Numbered from the stretch's first letter, positions 1-8,615 are shown. The stretch: 32,456 nucleotides of DNA from Alistipes sp. CHKCI003 (GCF_900021155.1 NZ_FCNT01000099.1:1-32456), one strand, 5' to 3'. Numbers and translations are program-made. Notes: generated by a model from the letters alone, not told the origin.

Positions 1-258
1 TTCCCGCCCCGACACACGCCGCGGGCTCCGCCGCGAACCGACGGACGACAGCCGCACCGGCCTTTTGTCCGTGTTCGTCCGTTTCGGACCGTCGTCGAAC
101 CTCCCCGCCCCCTCAGTCCTTCGAACGTTTCGGAATACTTTTCCACCGCCGAAAAGTACATTTTTTTGCCCGCCACAATCCGCTGGGAATCATCCGAAGG
201 TTCCGAATCGGCATTTTACGCCGATAAATTAACATAATATCGCATCCTCCGGCACCGT
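1..258. other. gene-free leader region before clpC
   Basis: I see no convincing reading frame, RNA gene or strong hairpin here. The first ~120 bases are GC-rich. From about 130 the composition turns AT-rich, as is usual just upstream of a promoter in this phylum. An upstream gene, if any, ends outside the window. Confidence 0.5.
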
Positions 259-266
259 TATCCTTG
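259..266 (+). promoter_or_regulatory. possible -7 box for clpC
   Basis: TATCCTTG differs by one base from the Bacteroidota -7 consensus TAnnTTTG and lies 25 bases before the ATG at 292. No clear TTTG -33 element is visible at the right distance, so this is a weak assignment. Confidence 0.3.
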
Positions 267-291
267 CGAACAATTAAGACGACGCTGAAAA

Positions 292-2745
292 ATGACTAAA
301 ATTTCAAAGACGCTGGAGGGCATTCTCGCCCGCACGGCATTCGACACTGCGAAGGCGGGCACCACCCATTCGCTCAAGGACTTCCTCTTTCTGGAGATCC
401 TTCGCGAGGAAGGGTCTCTCGCCTGCCAGATACTCTCCTCCCGTCTGAAGGATTGGGAGCTTTATCAGATACGCCTGCGCGTGGAGCGCGAGACGCTCGA
501 TGCCGCAGGCAAACAGACCCACGATCCCGAAGCGTTCTTCCGCGCCTTCGCCGACGAACTGATCGCCGCGTGCGGCCCCATACGGAGCATCTCCACGGCC
601 CACGCCCTGATCCGGATCGCCTCCGACCGCACGACGGCCGCGTCGCGCATATTGGAAATGTACCACATAACCCCCGAAATCCTCGCGGCGGAACTGCAAC
701 GCTTCATCACCGCCGGCGACGAAACGCAGACGCGCATACACGTACACGTGCTCGATTACGACGAAACGAACCGTCCGCAGGAGGACGCCTCGGCCCAAAT
801 GCTCGAAAAGTTCGGCGCGAACCTCACCCGCATGGCCCGCGAAGGGCGCATCGACCCCGTGGTGGGGCGCGAGCGGGAGATCGAGCGGGTGGTGCAGATC
901 CTCTCGCGCCGCAAGAAGAACAACCCGATCCTCATCGGCGAGGCGGGCGTGGGCAAGAGCGCCATCGTCGAAGGGCTGGCGCTGCGCATCGCCTCGGGCG
1001 ACGTGCCCTGCACCATCGCGGGCAAGACGATCTTCTCGCTCGACGTCTCGTCGCTGGTGGCCGGCACCAAGTTCCGCGGCGAGTTCGAGGAGCGCATGCA
1101 GCAGCTCATCGACACGCTGCGCAAGGCCAAGGACACGATCATCTTCATCGACGAGATACACACCATCGTCGGCGCCGGCTCCACGCAGGGCAGCCTCGAC
1201 ACGGCCAACATCCTCAAACCGGCCCTCGCACGCGGCGAACTGCAGACCATCGGCGCCACGACACTCGACGAGTACCGCGAAAACATCGAGAGCGACTCGG
1301 CCCTCGAACGCCGGTTCCAGAAGGTGCTCGTCGAGCCGACCACGCCCGAAGAGACGCTTCATATCCTGCGCAACATCGCGCCCCGCTACGAACATCACCA
1401 CAAGGTGCATTACAGCGAGGAGGCGCTCGCGGCCTGCGTGGCGCTGACCGACCGCTACATCACCGACCGCTACTTTCCCGACAAGGCGATCGACGTGCTG
1501 GACGAAGCGGGCGCCCGCGCCCGTCTGTCGGCCGCACGCGAGCCGCAGGAGCTGCGCGAAACGGCCGCAGCGCTCGAAGCGGCCAAACGCGAACGCCGCG
1601 AGGCGGTCGAAGCGCTGGTCTACGAGAAGGCCGCCGCAGCCCGTCTGCGCGAAATCGCCCTCAAATCGAAGTTGGGCGAAGGACGCGCCCGGTGGAAACG
1701 CTCGATGGACGAACATCCCGTGCCGATCACGGAGACGCACATCGCCGAAGTAATCACCTCGATGACGGGCATCCCGGCCGAGCGCATCTCCGACGGGGAG
1801 CTGAGCCGCCTGCAAGGGCTTCAGGACCATCTGATGCACCGCGTGGTCGGCCAAGCGGAGGCCGTAGAACGCATCTCGCGTTCGATCCGCCGTTCGCGCG
1901 CCGGCCTCAAGGACGAGCGGCGTCCGATCGGTGTCTTCCTCTTCGTCGGCCCGACCGGCGTGGGCAAGACGCTGCTGGCGAAAGAGGTCTCGAAGTGGCT
2001 CTTCGACGAGCGGCGCGGACTGATCCGCATCGACATGAGCGAATACGGCGAGAAACACAACGTGGCGCGGCTGATCGGCTCGCCTCCGGGATACGTGGGT
2101 TACGGCGAGGGCGGACAGCTCACCGAAGCGGTACGGCGCCAGCCCTATGCCGTGGTGCTGTTCGACGAGATCGAGAAGGCGCATCCCGACGTTTTCAACA
2201 CCATGCTCCAGATCTTCGACGAGGGGCATCTGACCGACGGTTCGGGCCGGCGCGTCGATTTCCGCAACACGATCATCATCATGACCTCGAACGTGGGGTC
2301 GCGCAATGCGGTCCGCAAGTCGGTACAGGTCGGCTACTCCACCGGGGCGAAGAGCGCGACGGTCGAAGCGACCCCTTCGTGCGAGTACCGCAAGGCGCTC
2401 GAAGAGACCTTCGCGCCGGAGTTCCTCAACCGCGTGGACGACATCGTCGTCTTCCGCACGCTGGAGCTCACGGACGTGGAGCGGATCATCGAACTCGAAT
2501 TGCAGGATTTCTTCGCCCGCACCGAACGGCTGGGCTACCGCGTGCGCATCACCGACGCGGCCAAGCAACGGCTGGCGGCCATGGGCTACGAGGCCCGTTA
2601 CGGCGTCCGTTCGCTCAAACGCACGCTGCTCGACAACGTGGAGGAACCGCTCTCGGCGCTCATCATCGAAGGCCGGCTGCACGCGGGCGGCACGGTGGTC
2701 GTCGAATCGGACAAGGCACAGGGCGTAAAACTGCGCGTGGCCTGA
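292..2745 (+). CDS. clpC: ClpC-type AAA+ protein unfoldase
   Basis: ATP-driven unfoldase of the Hsp100/Clp family that feeds substrates to the ClpP protease in the cytoplasm. At 817 residues it is close to the usual ~820-850 for ClpC. In order there are an N-terminal Clp repeat domain (to ~150), a first AAA+ module with Walker A GEAGVGKS at ~216 and Walker B IIFIDEIH at ~283, a short charged helical linker (~420-475) of the ClpC/UVR kind rather than the long ClpB coiled coil, and a second AAA+ module with GPTGVGKT at ~553 and [11 protein letters not shown] at ~621. A VGY tripeptide at ~679 sits where ClpA/ClpC carry the ClpP-docking loop, which argues against ClpB. The gene stands alone. The ATG at 292 is the first start compatible with a full Clp N domain. 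ClpA is the main alternative name. Confidence 0.9.
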   Translation: MTKISKTLEGILARTAFDTAKAGTTHSLKDFLFLEILREEGSLACQILSSRLKDWELYQIRLRVERETLDAAGKQTHDPEAFFRAFADELIAACGPIRSISTAHALIRIASDRTTAASRILEMYHITPEILAAELQRFITAGDETQTRIHVHVLDYDETNRPQEDASAQMLEKFGANLTRMAREGRIDPVVGREREIERVVQILSRRKKNNPILIGEAGVGKSAIVEGLALRIASGDVPCTIAGKTIFSLDVSSLVAGTKFRGEFEERMQQLIDTLRKAKDTIIFIDEIHTIVGAGSTQGSLDTANILKPALARGELQTIGATTLDEYRENIESDSALERRFQKVLVEPTTPEETLHILRNIAPRYEHHHKVHYSEEALAACVALTDRYITDRYFPDKAIDVLDEAGARARLSAAREPQELRETAAALEAAKRERREAVEALVYEKAAAARLREIALKSKLGEGRARWKRSMDEHPVPITETHIAEVITSMTGIPAERISDGELSRLQGLQDHLMHRVVGQAEAVERISRSIRRSRAGLKDERRPIGVFLFVGPTGVGKTLLAKEVSKWLFDERRGLIRIDMSEYGEKHNVARLIGSPPGYVGYGEGGQLTEAVRRQPYAVVLFDEIEKAHPDVFNTMLQIFDEGHLTDGSGRRVDFRNTIIIMTSNVGSRNAVRKSVQVGYSTGAKSATVEATPSCEYRKALEETFAPEFLNRVDDIVVFRTLELTDVERIIELELQDFFARTERLGYRVRITDAAKQRLAAMGYEARYGVRSLKRTLLDNVEEPLSALIIEGRLHAGGTVVVESDKAQGVKLRVA

Positions 2746-2961
2746 TCTCCGGCCGGATGCCCCGGGCACTCACGCGCCCCACGGCGGGCACGCCGTTCCC
2801 GGCGCATCCCGCCCGCCGCCGCAGACCGCCCCACGGTTTTCGGGCGGCGGCCGCCGGGAGGCTGCGCACGCGACGGTGTCGAAAAGGGACCGTCCAACAA
2901 GTTTTCCCAATCCTCCGAGAATTGCGCATCCGGAAAAGTTCCCGAATAGCAGTACGAATGA
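2746..2961. other. GC-rich spacer after clpC
   Basis: No gene is visible. The stretch is GC-rich with several short overlapping self-complementary runs (for example around 2835-2865). The first convincing structure downstream of clpC is the palindrome at 2962. Confidence 0.5.
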
Positions 2962-2999
2962 AAAAGGGGCTGTCTGAAACGTTTCAGACAGCCCCTTTT
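2962..2999. terminator. perfect 38-bp palindrome, bidirectional terminator
   Basis: Two 19-base arms are exact reverse complements with no spacer. The left arm begins AAAAGGGGCTGTCTG and the right arm ends CAGCCCCTTTT. As RNA it would form a GC-rich hairpin with a T-run on either strand. It can therefore end clpC transcription from the left and leftward transcription from the RNA elements at 3307-3740. No sequence around it looks like an insertion-sequence end. Confidence 0.7.
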
Positions 3000-3161
3000 G
3001 CGTCCGTATTCCGACTTCGAGGCGAATTGCGTCATACCCGGTACATAGCGCGCTCGCCGCACCGAGCATCCTCCCCATTTCGGCCCCCACGGCTGCAGCC
3101 TCCGCGCCGGCGGGCCGGGATACGAAAACCAGAAAACAGGACGGACAAGAGAGAAAAAAAC

Positions 3162-3237
3162 GGAAAGGAGCATGCAGACTCATACGCCTCCGGATAGGTG
3201 GGATTCCGACAATCCCGCGTGCCTGCACCTCCTTTCC
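3162..3237 (-). terminator. large nested hairpin followed by T7 on the minus strand
   Basis: Four nested perfect stems stack on one axis: 3162-3170 with 3229-3237 (9 bp), 3174-3177 with 3223-3226 (4 bp), 3184-3187 with 3217-3220 (4 bp) and 3200-3205 with 3211-3216 (6 bp, loop CCGAC). On the minus strand the outer stem is followed by G and then seven Ts (3154-3160), which fits an intrinsic terminator for leftward transcription. The stem is much longer than a normal terminator, so it may also be a small RNA or a mobile palindromic element. It is not a tRNA although it is 76 bases long: no T-loop or D-arm consensus is present. Confidence 0.5.
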
Positions 3238-3306
3238 TCCGGCCAAATGGGGATGCGGCCGGCAATGTCGTTCGGATCGGACGTTCCTCGGCTGCCGTCT
3301 CCATGC

Positions 3307-3487
3307 AAAAAAAGTAAGCATGGAATCGACAGTGTCGGTTGGCAGGCAGTGGAGGCCTTCGCACGTACAAAGTCTATCCATGCTTACATGAAGCATGTAA
3401 CCCGTACATAGACCCGTGCGAACAAATTTTCCACTTTTGCCAACCAGCGACGGGTAAGTCGTATAGCCACAGGAATCGACCTGATGG
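3307..3487 (-). ncRNA. structured RNA element, copy A (unassigned)
   Basis: Read on the minus strand, this can fold into a long rod: 3438-3445 with 3337-3344 (GGTTGGCA/TGCCAACC), 3430-3434 with 3349-3353, 3415-3422 with 3358-3365 (8 bp), 3408-3413 with 3372-3377 (6 bp) and an apical hairpin 3394-3400 with 3384-3390. A competing hairpin, 3377-3387 with 3314-3324 (11 bp), is followed directly by seven Ts on the minus strand (3307-3313), as in an intrinsic terminator. The -7 box TATATTTG lies just upstream (3493-3500). No reading frame is conserved between this and copy B, whereas the stems are. The 5' end is inferred from the -7 box. The family is unknown to me; a 6S-like RNA is one possibility but is not shown. 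Confidence 0.5.
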
Positions 3488-3492
3488 CGCAA

Positions 3493-3500
3493 CAAATATA
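3493..3500 (-). promoter_or_regulatory. -7 box of RNA copy A
   Basis: On the minus strand this reads TATATTTG, a perfect match to TAnnTTTG, about 37 bases upstream of the part shared with copy B. A T-rich run lies about 25 bases further upstream, but there is no exact TTTG -33 element. Confidence 0.5.
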
Positions 3501-3551
3501 CAATAATTTATTAGATATTTCGAAAAAAAGAGGCGCGAATCAGTTTTTCCG

Positions 3552-3727
3552 AAAAAGGACATGGACCCGGACTTGCCGGTCGGCGGGCAGTGGAAGGCCA
3601 TCGCACGAACAAGTCGAGTCCATGCCCAATGTGTGCAGCATGAACTCTCCCTTGCCCGTGCGGTAGAAAATTCCACTTTTGCCAACCAGCTGCGGGTAGA
3701 ATATGACGCTCCGTCCGGAGGCGGAAG
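3552..3727 (-). ncRNA. structured RNA element, copy B (unassigned)
   Basis: Second, diverged copy of the element at 3307-3487, offset by 241-242 bases in the same orientation. The same stems form with changed bases: 3680-3687 with 3578-3585 (one wobble, one mismatch), 3671-3676 with 3590-3595 (6 bp), 3657-3662 with 3602-3607 (6 bp), 3651-3654 with 3610-3613, and 3638-3647 with 3616-3625 (10 bp including a G-U pair when read on the minus strand). The competing terminator-like hairpin is also kept: 3618-3627 with 3557-3566 plus 3610-3615 with 3570-3575, followed by five Ts (3552-3556). Stems preserved while the sequence changes suggest selection on RNA structure. The 5' end is inferred from the -7 box at 3733. 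Confidence 0.5.
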
Positions 3728-3732
3728 CCGCA

Positions 3733-3740
3733 CAAATGTA
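3733..3740 (-). promoter_or_regulatory. -7 box of RNA copy B
   Basis: On the minus strand this reads TACATTTG, a perfect TAnnTTTG match. It sits about 35 bases upstream of the shared repeat, nearly the same place as the -7 box of copy A. A T-run (CTTTTTATTA) lies directly upstream. Confidence 0.5.
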
Positions 3741-3976
3741 ATAAAAAGTTTCACGCTCCGCCCCATGTCCCTGCAACAACTTTGCCCGAGCGCTGCCGGT
3801 CGGAGGCGAAAGTGCCCGACGCACAAGGGGTTTTCCTCAGAAATGTCGCAGCGGCAAAAAAACAAGTCCGCGGCGACAGTCGAAAAAAATCCGGACGGCC
3901 CATACGGCGCATCCGGTATTTATTCGTTTCTTTGACTTGCGTCTTAGATACTCCCGCTCGGCAAAATGCAAATAAA

Positions 3977-4009
3977 TTTGCTTTTGCGCCCGACTTATTC
4001 GTATCTTTG
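3977..4009 (+). promoter_or_regulatory. promoter of the MATE gene
   Basis: TTTG at 3977-3980, a 21-base spacer and TATCTTTG at 4002-4009 match the Bacteroidota -33/-7 promoter very well. Transcription would start near 4014, giving a leader of about 16 bases before the ATG at 4030. Confidence 0.7.
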
Positions 4010-4029
4010 CCCTTCAAAAAACAGACGCG

Positions 4030-5394
4030 ATGTACCGTTTTTCGACTTATAAGGAACAATACAAATCCAACCTCCGGCTGGCGCTGCCCGTCATGCTCAC
4101 CCAAGTGGGACAGATCCTCACGCAGGTGGCCGACAACCTGATGGTCGGCCACTACGGAGGCGACGATCCCACGCCGCTGGCGGCCGTCTCGTTCGGCGGG
4201 GCGGTCTTCTTCATCCTCTTCATCGCCTGCGTCGGCGTGGCACTGGGCCTCACGCCTCTCATCGGCGAACTCTACGCACAGGGCGACCGCCGGATCTCTT
4301 CGGGATACCTCCAGAACGCCGTCCTGTTCTATACGCTGCTCGGCTTCGGAGCCGCCGCCGTGCAGTATGCCGCCATCCCGCTCCTCTATCACCTCGGGCA
4401 GCCCGCCGAGGTGGTCGACATGGCCATCCCCTACTACCGGATGCTGGTCTACAGCATGCCGTTCATCATGCTCTTCTTCGCCTTCAAGCAGTTCCTCGAA
4501 GGGGTGGGCAACACGAAGGTCGAGATGGTCGTAACGATCGCGGCCAATCTGGCCAACATCGGTTTCAACACGCTCTTCATCTTCGGCCATCTCGGATTTC
4601 CCGAGATGGGTGCCGAAGGCGCGGGTCTGGGCACGCTCCTCTCGCGCATCATCGCCCCGATCCTCATGATCGGCTACTTTTGCAGCCGCGAACGCTACCG
4701 CGGTTATCTGCACGGATTCTCGCTGCGCAACCTCTCGCGCGAGACGGTCCGCCGGCTGCTCCGCATGGGACTGCCGATCTCGCTCCAGATGTTTCTCGAA
4801 GCCTCGGCCTTCGTCGGCACGGGCATCATGATGGGCTGGTTCGGCGCCGAAGCCAAGGTGGCCATCGGAGCTAACCAGATCGCCACGACGATCGGCAACT
4901 GCGCCTTCATGATCGTCATGTCGATCGGCGCGGCCACCACGATCCGCGTCTCGCACTGTTACGGCGCCCGCAACACGGGCGAACTGACGATGGCCGCCAA
5001 AGCGTCCTATCACCTCGTACTGGCTTGGAACGCCTTCGCCGCCGCCGTCTTCCTCACGGGCCGCTACTGGATTCCGCAGCTCTTCACGACCAATGCCGAC
5101 GTGATCGCCGTGGCGGGCAACCTCTTGGCCTTCGCCGCCATCTACCAACTCTCGGACGGCATCCAGAACGTTTCGGTCGGCATCCTGCGCGGTTTGCAGG
5201 ACGTGAAGATCATCATGCCGATCGCCTTCATCTCCTATTGGCTGCTGAACCTTCCGGTAGGCTACCTCTTCGGCTTCACGCTCGGCATGGGCCCGCAGGG
5301 TCTTTACCTCGGATTCTCGTTCGGGCTCTCGATGGCCGCCCTGCTGATGATCCTGCGCATCCGCCGCACGGTGCGCAAACTCAGGGCGGCATAG
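4030..5394 (+). CDS. MATE family multidrug/Na+ efflux transporter
   Basis: Inner-membrane antiporter of the MATE (NorM/DinF) family that exports cationic drugs or metabolites in exchange for Na+ or H+. At 454 residues it is family-typical, with about twelve hydrophobic segments in two six-helix halves. The N-terminal half has LPVMLTQVGQILTQVADNLM followed by a glycine-rich second helix, as in NorM. The late segment LPVGYLFGF with the following GLYLGF is also characteristic. The substrate cannot be read from the sequence. It has its own promoter and ends 52 bases before the next gene, which has a separate -7 box, so it is probably monocistronic. Confidence 0.9.
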   Translation: MYRFSTYKEQYKSNLRLALPVMLTQVGQILTQVADNLMVGHYGGDDPTPLAAVSFGGAVFFILFIACVGVALGLTPLIGELYAQGDRRISSGYLQNAVLFYTLLGFGAAAVQYAAIPLLYHLGQPAEVVDMAIPYYRMLVYSMPFIMLFFAFKQFLEGVGNTKVEMVVTIAANLANIGFNTLFIFGHLGFPEMGAEGAGLGTLLSRIIAPILMIGYFCSRERYRGYLHGFSLRNLSRETVRRLLRMGLPISLQMFLEASAFVGTGIMMGWFGAEAKVAIGANQIATTIGNCAFMIVMSIGAATTIRVSHCYGARNTGELTMAAKASYHLVLAWNAFAAAVFLTGRYWIPQLFTTNADVIAVAGNLLAFAAIYQLSDGIQNVSVGILRGLQDVKIIMPIAFISYWLLNLPVGYLFGFTLGMGPQGLYLGFSFGLSMAALLMILRIRRTVRKLRAA

Positions 5395-5418
5395 GTCCGC
5401 CGTTTCGGAAATTTTTCC

Positions 5419-5426
5419 TATCTTTA
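5419..5426 (+). promoter_or_regulatory. possible -7 box for the PSP1-gldH-trmB cluster
   Basis: TATCTTTA matches TAnnTTTG except for the last base and lies 20 bases before the ATG at 5447. No convincing -33 element is seen. Confidence 0.35.
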
Positions 5427-5446
5427 CGCAAATTATCGCATCGACA

Positions 5447-7426
5447 ATGGACGCAAACGATCCCAACAACCACCATAAAGGGTGTTGCAAACCCGAAATC
5501 GGACGCGGATGCGCGTTCTGCGAGGGCTGCTGCTCCACCGAACCCGAAGCCCATCTGCGCGAAGGCTGCTTCAAGCTGCACGAAACTCCGTGGCTCGAAG
5601 GCTACCCCGACAACTTCCCGACCGACATCTTCGAGGTGCGGTTCAAGAACACGCGCCGCGGCTTCTACCAGAACGTCAACGACCTGCCGCTCAAACGGGG
5701 CGACATCGTGGCGGTCGAAGCCTCGCCCGGGCACGACATCGGCATCGTCTCGCTCACGGGCGATCTGGTCGCCAAACAGATGCGCCGCACGGGATTCAAC
5801 CCTTTCAACGGCGAATTCAAGAAGATCTACCGCAAGGCCAAACCCTACGACATCGAACGCTGGCAGGAGGCCATCGCCCTCGAACAGGAGACGATGATCC
5901 ACGCCCGCCAGATCGCCGCGGAGATGGGCCTCAACATGAAGATCGGCGACGTGGAGTATCAGGGCGACAAGATCAAGGCGATCTTCTACTACATCGCCGA
6001 CGAACGGGTCGATTTCCGCGAGCTGATCAAGGTCTTCGCCGAGCGGTTCCACATCCGCATCGAGATGAAGCAGATCGGCGCCCGTCAGGAGGCCGGCCGC
6101 ATCGGCGGATTGGGCGCCTGCGGCCGCGAGCTGTGCTGCGCCTCGTGGATTTCGAGTTTCACGAGCGTTACCACGGGCGCGGCACGCACGCAGGACCTCT
6201 CGCTCAACCCCCAGAAACTCGCCGGACAGTGCTCGAAGCTGAAGTGCTGTCTGATGTACGAATACGACGCCTACGCCGACGCACGCAAGGAGTTCCCGCG
6301 CCTGCGCGAACCGTTGCAGACGCTCGACGGCGAGTATTTCGCCGTCAAGAACGACATTCTGTCCGGTACGATGACCTTCAGCACCAGCAAGGATTCGCTC
6401 TCCAACGCCGTCACGCTGCCCATCGCGCGCGTGAAGGAGATCATCGCCCTGAACCGTGCCGGCAAAAAACCTGACCGGCTGCAAGAGGCCGGCGCCTTGC
6501 CGGAGGCTCCCGACGAACCGACCTACCGCTCGGAGGAGGACAGCATCACCCGTTTCGATCAGGCCAAGCGCCGCAGCAAGAACCGCCGCGGCAGGGGACG
6601 GAACGCCGACGGCGGCGGGCAGCCGCAGCAGGGGCGTCGTGCGGAGGAGAAGCCGGGCAAACCGCAATCCCGCAAAGAGAACGGCCGCGAACAGCGAAGC
6701 GGCGACACCGACCGCAGCAACGACAAGGCTGCACGGGAGGGACGGCCCTCCCGCGAGAACGGCGGAGGCGCGGACAATCGCCGGCGACGCAACGAAGGCG
6801 AGGGAGGCAACCGCCCGCAGCGCGACAACGCTCCGGGAGCCGAGAGACGTCCGCCCCGCAGCTCGGGCGAAGCAACAGCCGAGCGCGCGGCACGCTCCGG
6901 AGCGGCCGCCGAGGCTTCCGGGAGCATCGCGGCACGCAACGCCGCGAACGGCGGCGACACTGCGGACCGCACTCCGCGCGAAAACAGCGAAGGCGGCGAA
7001 CGCCGCAGCAGCCGCACCAAGCCCGGACGCGGCAACGGCGCCGAACGCAATAACGGCAGCGATGCAGCACGAGAAAATCCGAACGGAGAACACCGCACGT
7101 CCCGCGAAAACGGCAGAGAAGGTAGCGAAAACCGCAGGTCTCGCGAGCGCACGAACGGCGGCGAACGCGCGGCACAGGAAAATACGGGTGCAGCGGGAAA
7201 CCGCGCATCCCGCCCGGGCGACGGCACGTCCGATCCGGCGAATCGTGCGTCCCGCCCGAGCGGCGGCCGCACCCGACGCAGCAACGGCGACGGGGCATCG
7301 AACCGCCCGGAGCGAAACGCCGCCGCCGGCGACCGCTCGGCCAGCCGCCCCGCGCGCGAGACGCACGAGAACGGGAACAGCGGCCGCAACGACGGACACG
7401 GCAACGGGACACCGAAAACCGAATAG
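5447..7426 (+). CDS. ricT: PSP1 (RicT/YaaT-like) protein with long disordered tail
   Basis: PSP1-domain protein. In Bacillus the homologue RicT (YaaT) acts with RicA and RicF in a complex that affects RNA processing and binds Fe-S clusters; the role in Bacteroidota is less clear. The family signature is plain: ACGRELCC at ~224 and GQCSKLKCC at ~260. The N terminus adds a cysteine cluster (C13, C14, C22, C25, C28, C29) that could bind metal. From about residue 365 to 659 the protein turns into a low-complexity tail rich in R, G, N, E, A and S, with many SREN-, NRR- and GER-like units. Start: ATG at 5447, the first in frame after the -7 box. It is followed after 3 bases by a gldH-like gene, a PSP1-gldH order I recall from other Bacteroidota. 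Confidence 0.8.
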   Translation: MDANDPNNHHKGCCKPEIGRGCAFCEGCCSTEPEAHLREGCFKLHETPWLEGYPDNFPTDIFEVRFKNTRRGFYQNVNDLPLKRGDIVAVEASPGHDIGIVSLTGDLVAKQMRRTGFNPFNGEFKKIYRKAKPYDIERWQEAIALEQETMIHARQIAAEMGLNMKIGDVEYQGDKIKAIFYYIADERVDFRELIKVFAERFHIRIEMKQIGARQEAGRIGGLGACGRELCCASWISSFTSVTTGAARTQDLSLNPQKLAGQCSKLKCCLMYEYDAYADARKEFPRLREPLQTLDGEYFAVKNDILSGTMTFSTSKDSLSNAVTLPIARVKEIIALNRAGKKPDRLQEAGALPEAPDEPTYRSEEDSITRFDQAKRRSKNRRGRGRNADGGGQPQQGRRAEEKPGKPQSRKENGREQRSGDTDRSNDKAAREGRPSRENGGGADNRRRRNEGEGGNRPQRDNAPGAERRPPRSSGEATAERAARSGAAAEASGSIAARNAANGGDTADRTPRENSEGGERRSSRTKPGRGNGAERNNGSDAARENPNGEHRTSRENGREGSENRRSRERTNGGERAAQENTGAAGNRASRPGDGTSDPANRASRPSGGRTRRSNGDGASNRPERNAAAGDRSASRPARETHENGNSGRNDGHGNGTPKTE

Positions 7427-7429
7427 CCG

Positions 7430-7855
7430 ATGCGTGCATGGGCGGTCATAACGGCCGGACTGTTGGCCGGCTGCGCTTCGCCGCACGAGGTTCATATCGC
7501 CGATACGGACCCGTCGGGGTGGCGCCGGGCGGCGGCGGTCGCGGTCCCCAATACCGACACGCTCGCCCGGCGCGATCTGACCGTCGTGCTCCGCTGCGAC
7601 GAACGGTTCCGCGAGGATACGCTGACGCTGCGCATCGGAGTGCTCTCGCCCGATTCGCTCGCCTATGAGGAACCCTTCACGCTCCGCATCCCGCGCGGCA
7701 CTGCGGCCGCTCCGCTCGGCCGCGAAGTCGCAATACCCTACCGCCGCCGGAGCGTGCTGGCCGATTCGGGCACATACCGCTTCACGTTCACTCCCGTCCG
7801 CAGCGTGGCAGGGATCGAGGCCGCGGGCCTCAGCATAACCGCATCAAACGACTGA
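7430..7855 (+). CDS. gldH: GldH-like lipoprotein
   Basis: Small predicted lipoprotein of 141 residues with the signal sequence MRAWAVITAGLLAGC, lipidated at C15. The C-terminal half resembles GldH of the gliding-motility set: an SGTYRFTF strand followed by a V..GIE..GLSI segment matches the GldH pattern of SGTY followed by V-GI-G. GldH is widespread in non-gliding Bacteroidota too, where its role is not settled. It begins 3 bases after the PSP1 stop and ends 7 bases before trmB, so the three are probably one transcript. The similarity is short and the name rests partly on position. Confidence 0.6.
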   Translation: MRAWAVITAGLLAGCASPHEVHIADTDPSGWRRAAAVAVPNTDTLARRDLTVVLRCDERFREDTLTLRIGVLSPDSLAYEEPFTLRIPRGTAAAPLGREVAIPYRRRSVLADSGTYRFTFTPVRSVAGIEAAGLSITASND

Positions 7856-7862
7856 AAACGAC

Positions 7863-8615
7863 ATGGGCAAAGACAAACTCCGCAGATTCGCCGAGAACCT
7901 GACGTTCGAATGTTTCGTACAACCCGAGTTCGAGGAGATATTCCGCCGCGACCACCCGCTCAAAGGCCATTGGCGGCGCGATTTCTTCCGCAACGACCGT
8001 CCCATCGTACTCGAATTGGGCTGCGGCAAAGGCGAATACACCGTGGCGCTCGCCGAACGCGACCCCCGCAGCAACTACATCGGCGTCGACATCAAGGGCG
8101 CCCGCATGTGGCGCGGTGCGAAGACCGCCACGGAGCGCCGGATGGGTAACGTAGGATTCGTCCGCACGCGCATCGAATTCATCGGCTCGTTTTTCGCGCC
8201 GGGCGAGGTGGACGAGATCTGGATCACCTTCCCCGATCCGCAGCTCCGCACCAAGCGCGCGAAAAAACGCCTCACGGCCCCGTCGTTCCTCGCCGCCTAC
8301 GCCCGTCTGCTCAAACCCGGCGGTGCGATCCATCTGAAGACCGATTCCCAACACCTCTACCGTTATACGCAGGCGGTGATCGCGCATTTCGGGCTGCCCT
8401 GCGAGGCGGCCAATCCCGACATCTACGGCACGGGATTCGCCGACGAAGTACTCTCGGTCAAGACGGCCTACGAGCAGAAGTTCCTCGCATGCGGACTTCC
8501 GATCACCTACACCCGTTTCGGTCTGGGCGACCGCACGGAGTTCCCCGCTTTCGATTGGGAAGGCGACGACACCGACGAAAAGGACAACGAAGCCGCGCGA
8601 TCCTCCCGCACCTGA
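7863..8615 (+). CDS. trmB: tRNA (guanine-N7-)-methyltransferase TrmB
   Basis: SAM-dependent enzyme that forms m7G at position 46 in the variable loop of tRNAs. The 250 residues contain the SAM-binding motif ELGCGKGEYT at ~51, IGVDIKGARMWRGA with the acidic end of strand 2 at ~75, and the family hallmark TFPDPQ followed by R-T-K-R-A-K-K-R at ~122-133, then LKTDS at ~157. The usual FPDPWPK is altered to FPDPQLRTK, a variant I recall from Bacteroidota homologues. The last ~15 residues are acidic and polar and probably flexible. It is the third gene of the PSP1-gldH-trmB cluster. Confidence 0.93.
   Translation: MGKDKLRRFAENLTFECFVQPEFEEIFRRDHPLKGHWRRDFFRNDRPIVLELGCGKGEYTVALAERDPRSNYIGVDIKGARMWRGAKTATERRMGNVGFVRTRIEFIGSFFAPGEVDEIWITFPDPQLRTKRAKKRLTAPSFLAAYARLLKPGGAIHLKTDSQHLYRYTQAVIAHFGLPCEAANPDIYGTGFADEVLSVKTAYEQKFLACGLPITYTRFGLGDRTEFPAFDWEGDDTDEKDNEAARSSRT

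Noticed and set aside
304..2769. 821-codon open frame on the minus strand across clpC
   Set aside because: It mirrors the clpC codons exactly, has no recognisable domain and is typical of antisense frames in GC-rich DNA with rare A/T-ending codons.
3162..3237. tRNA-like 76-base element
   Set aside because: The length and the terminal stem fit, but there is no T-loop or D-arm consensus and no sensible anticodon arm.
3374..3865. 163-codon minus-strand frame over the RNA repeats
   Set aside because: The two repeat copies are not in a conserved frame here, start and stop do not match a gene, and the pairing evidence favours RNA.
2746..4029. Insertion sequence or transposon remnant
   Set aside because: No transposase fragment, no terminal inverted repeats bounding the stretch and no target duplication could be seen.
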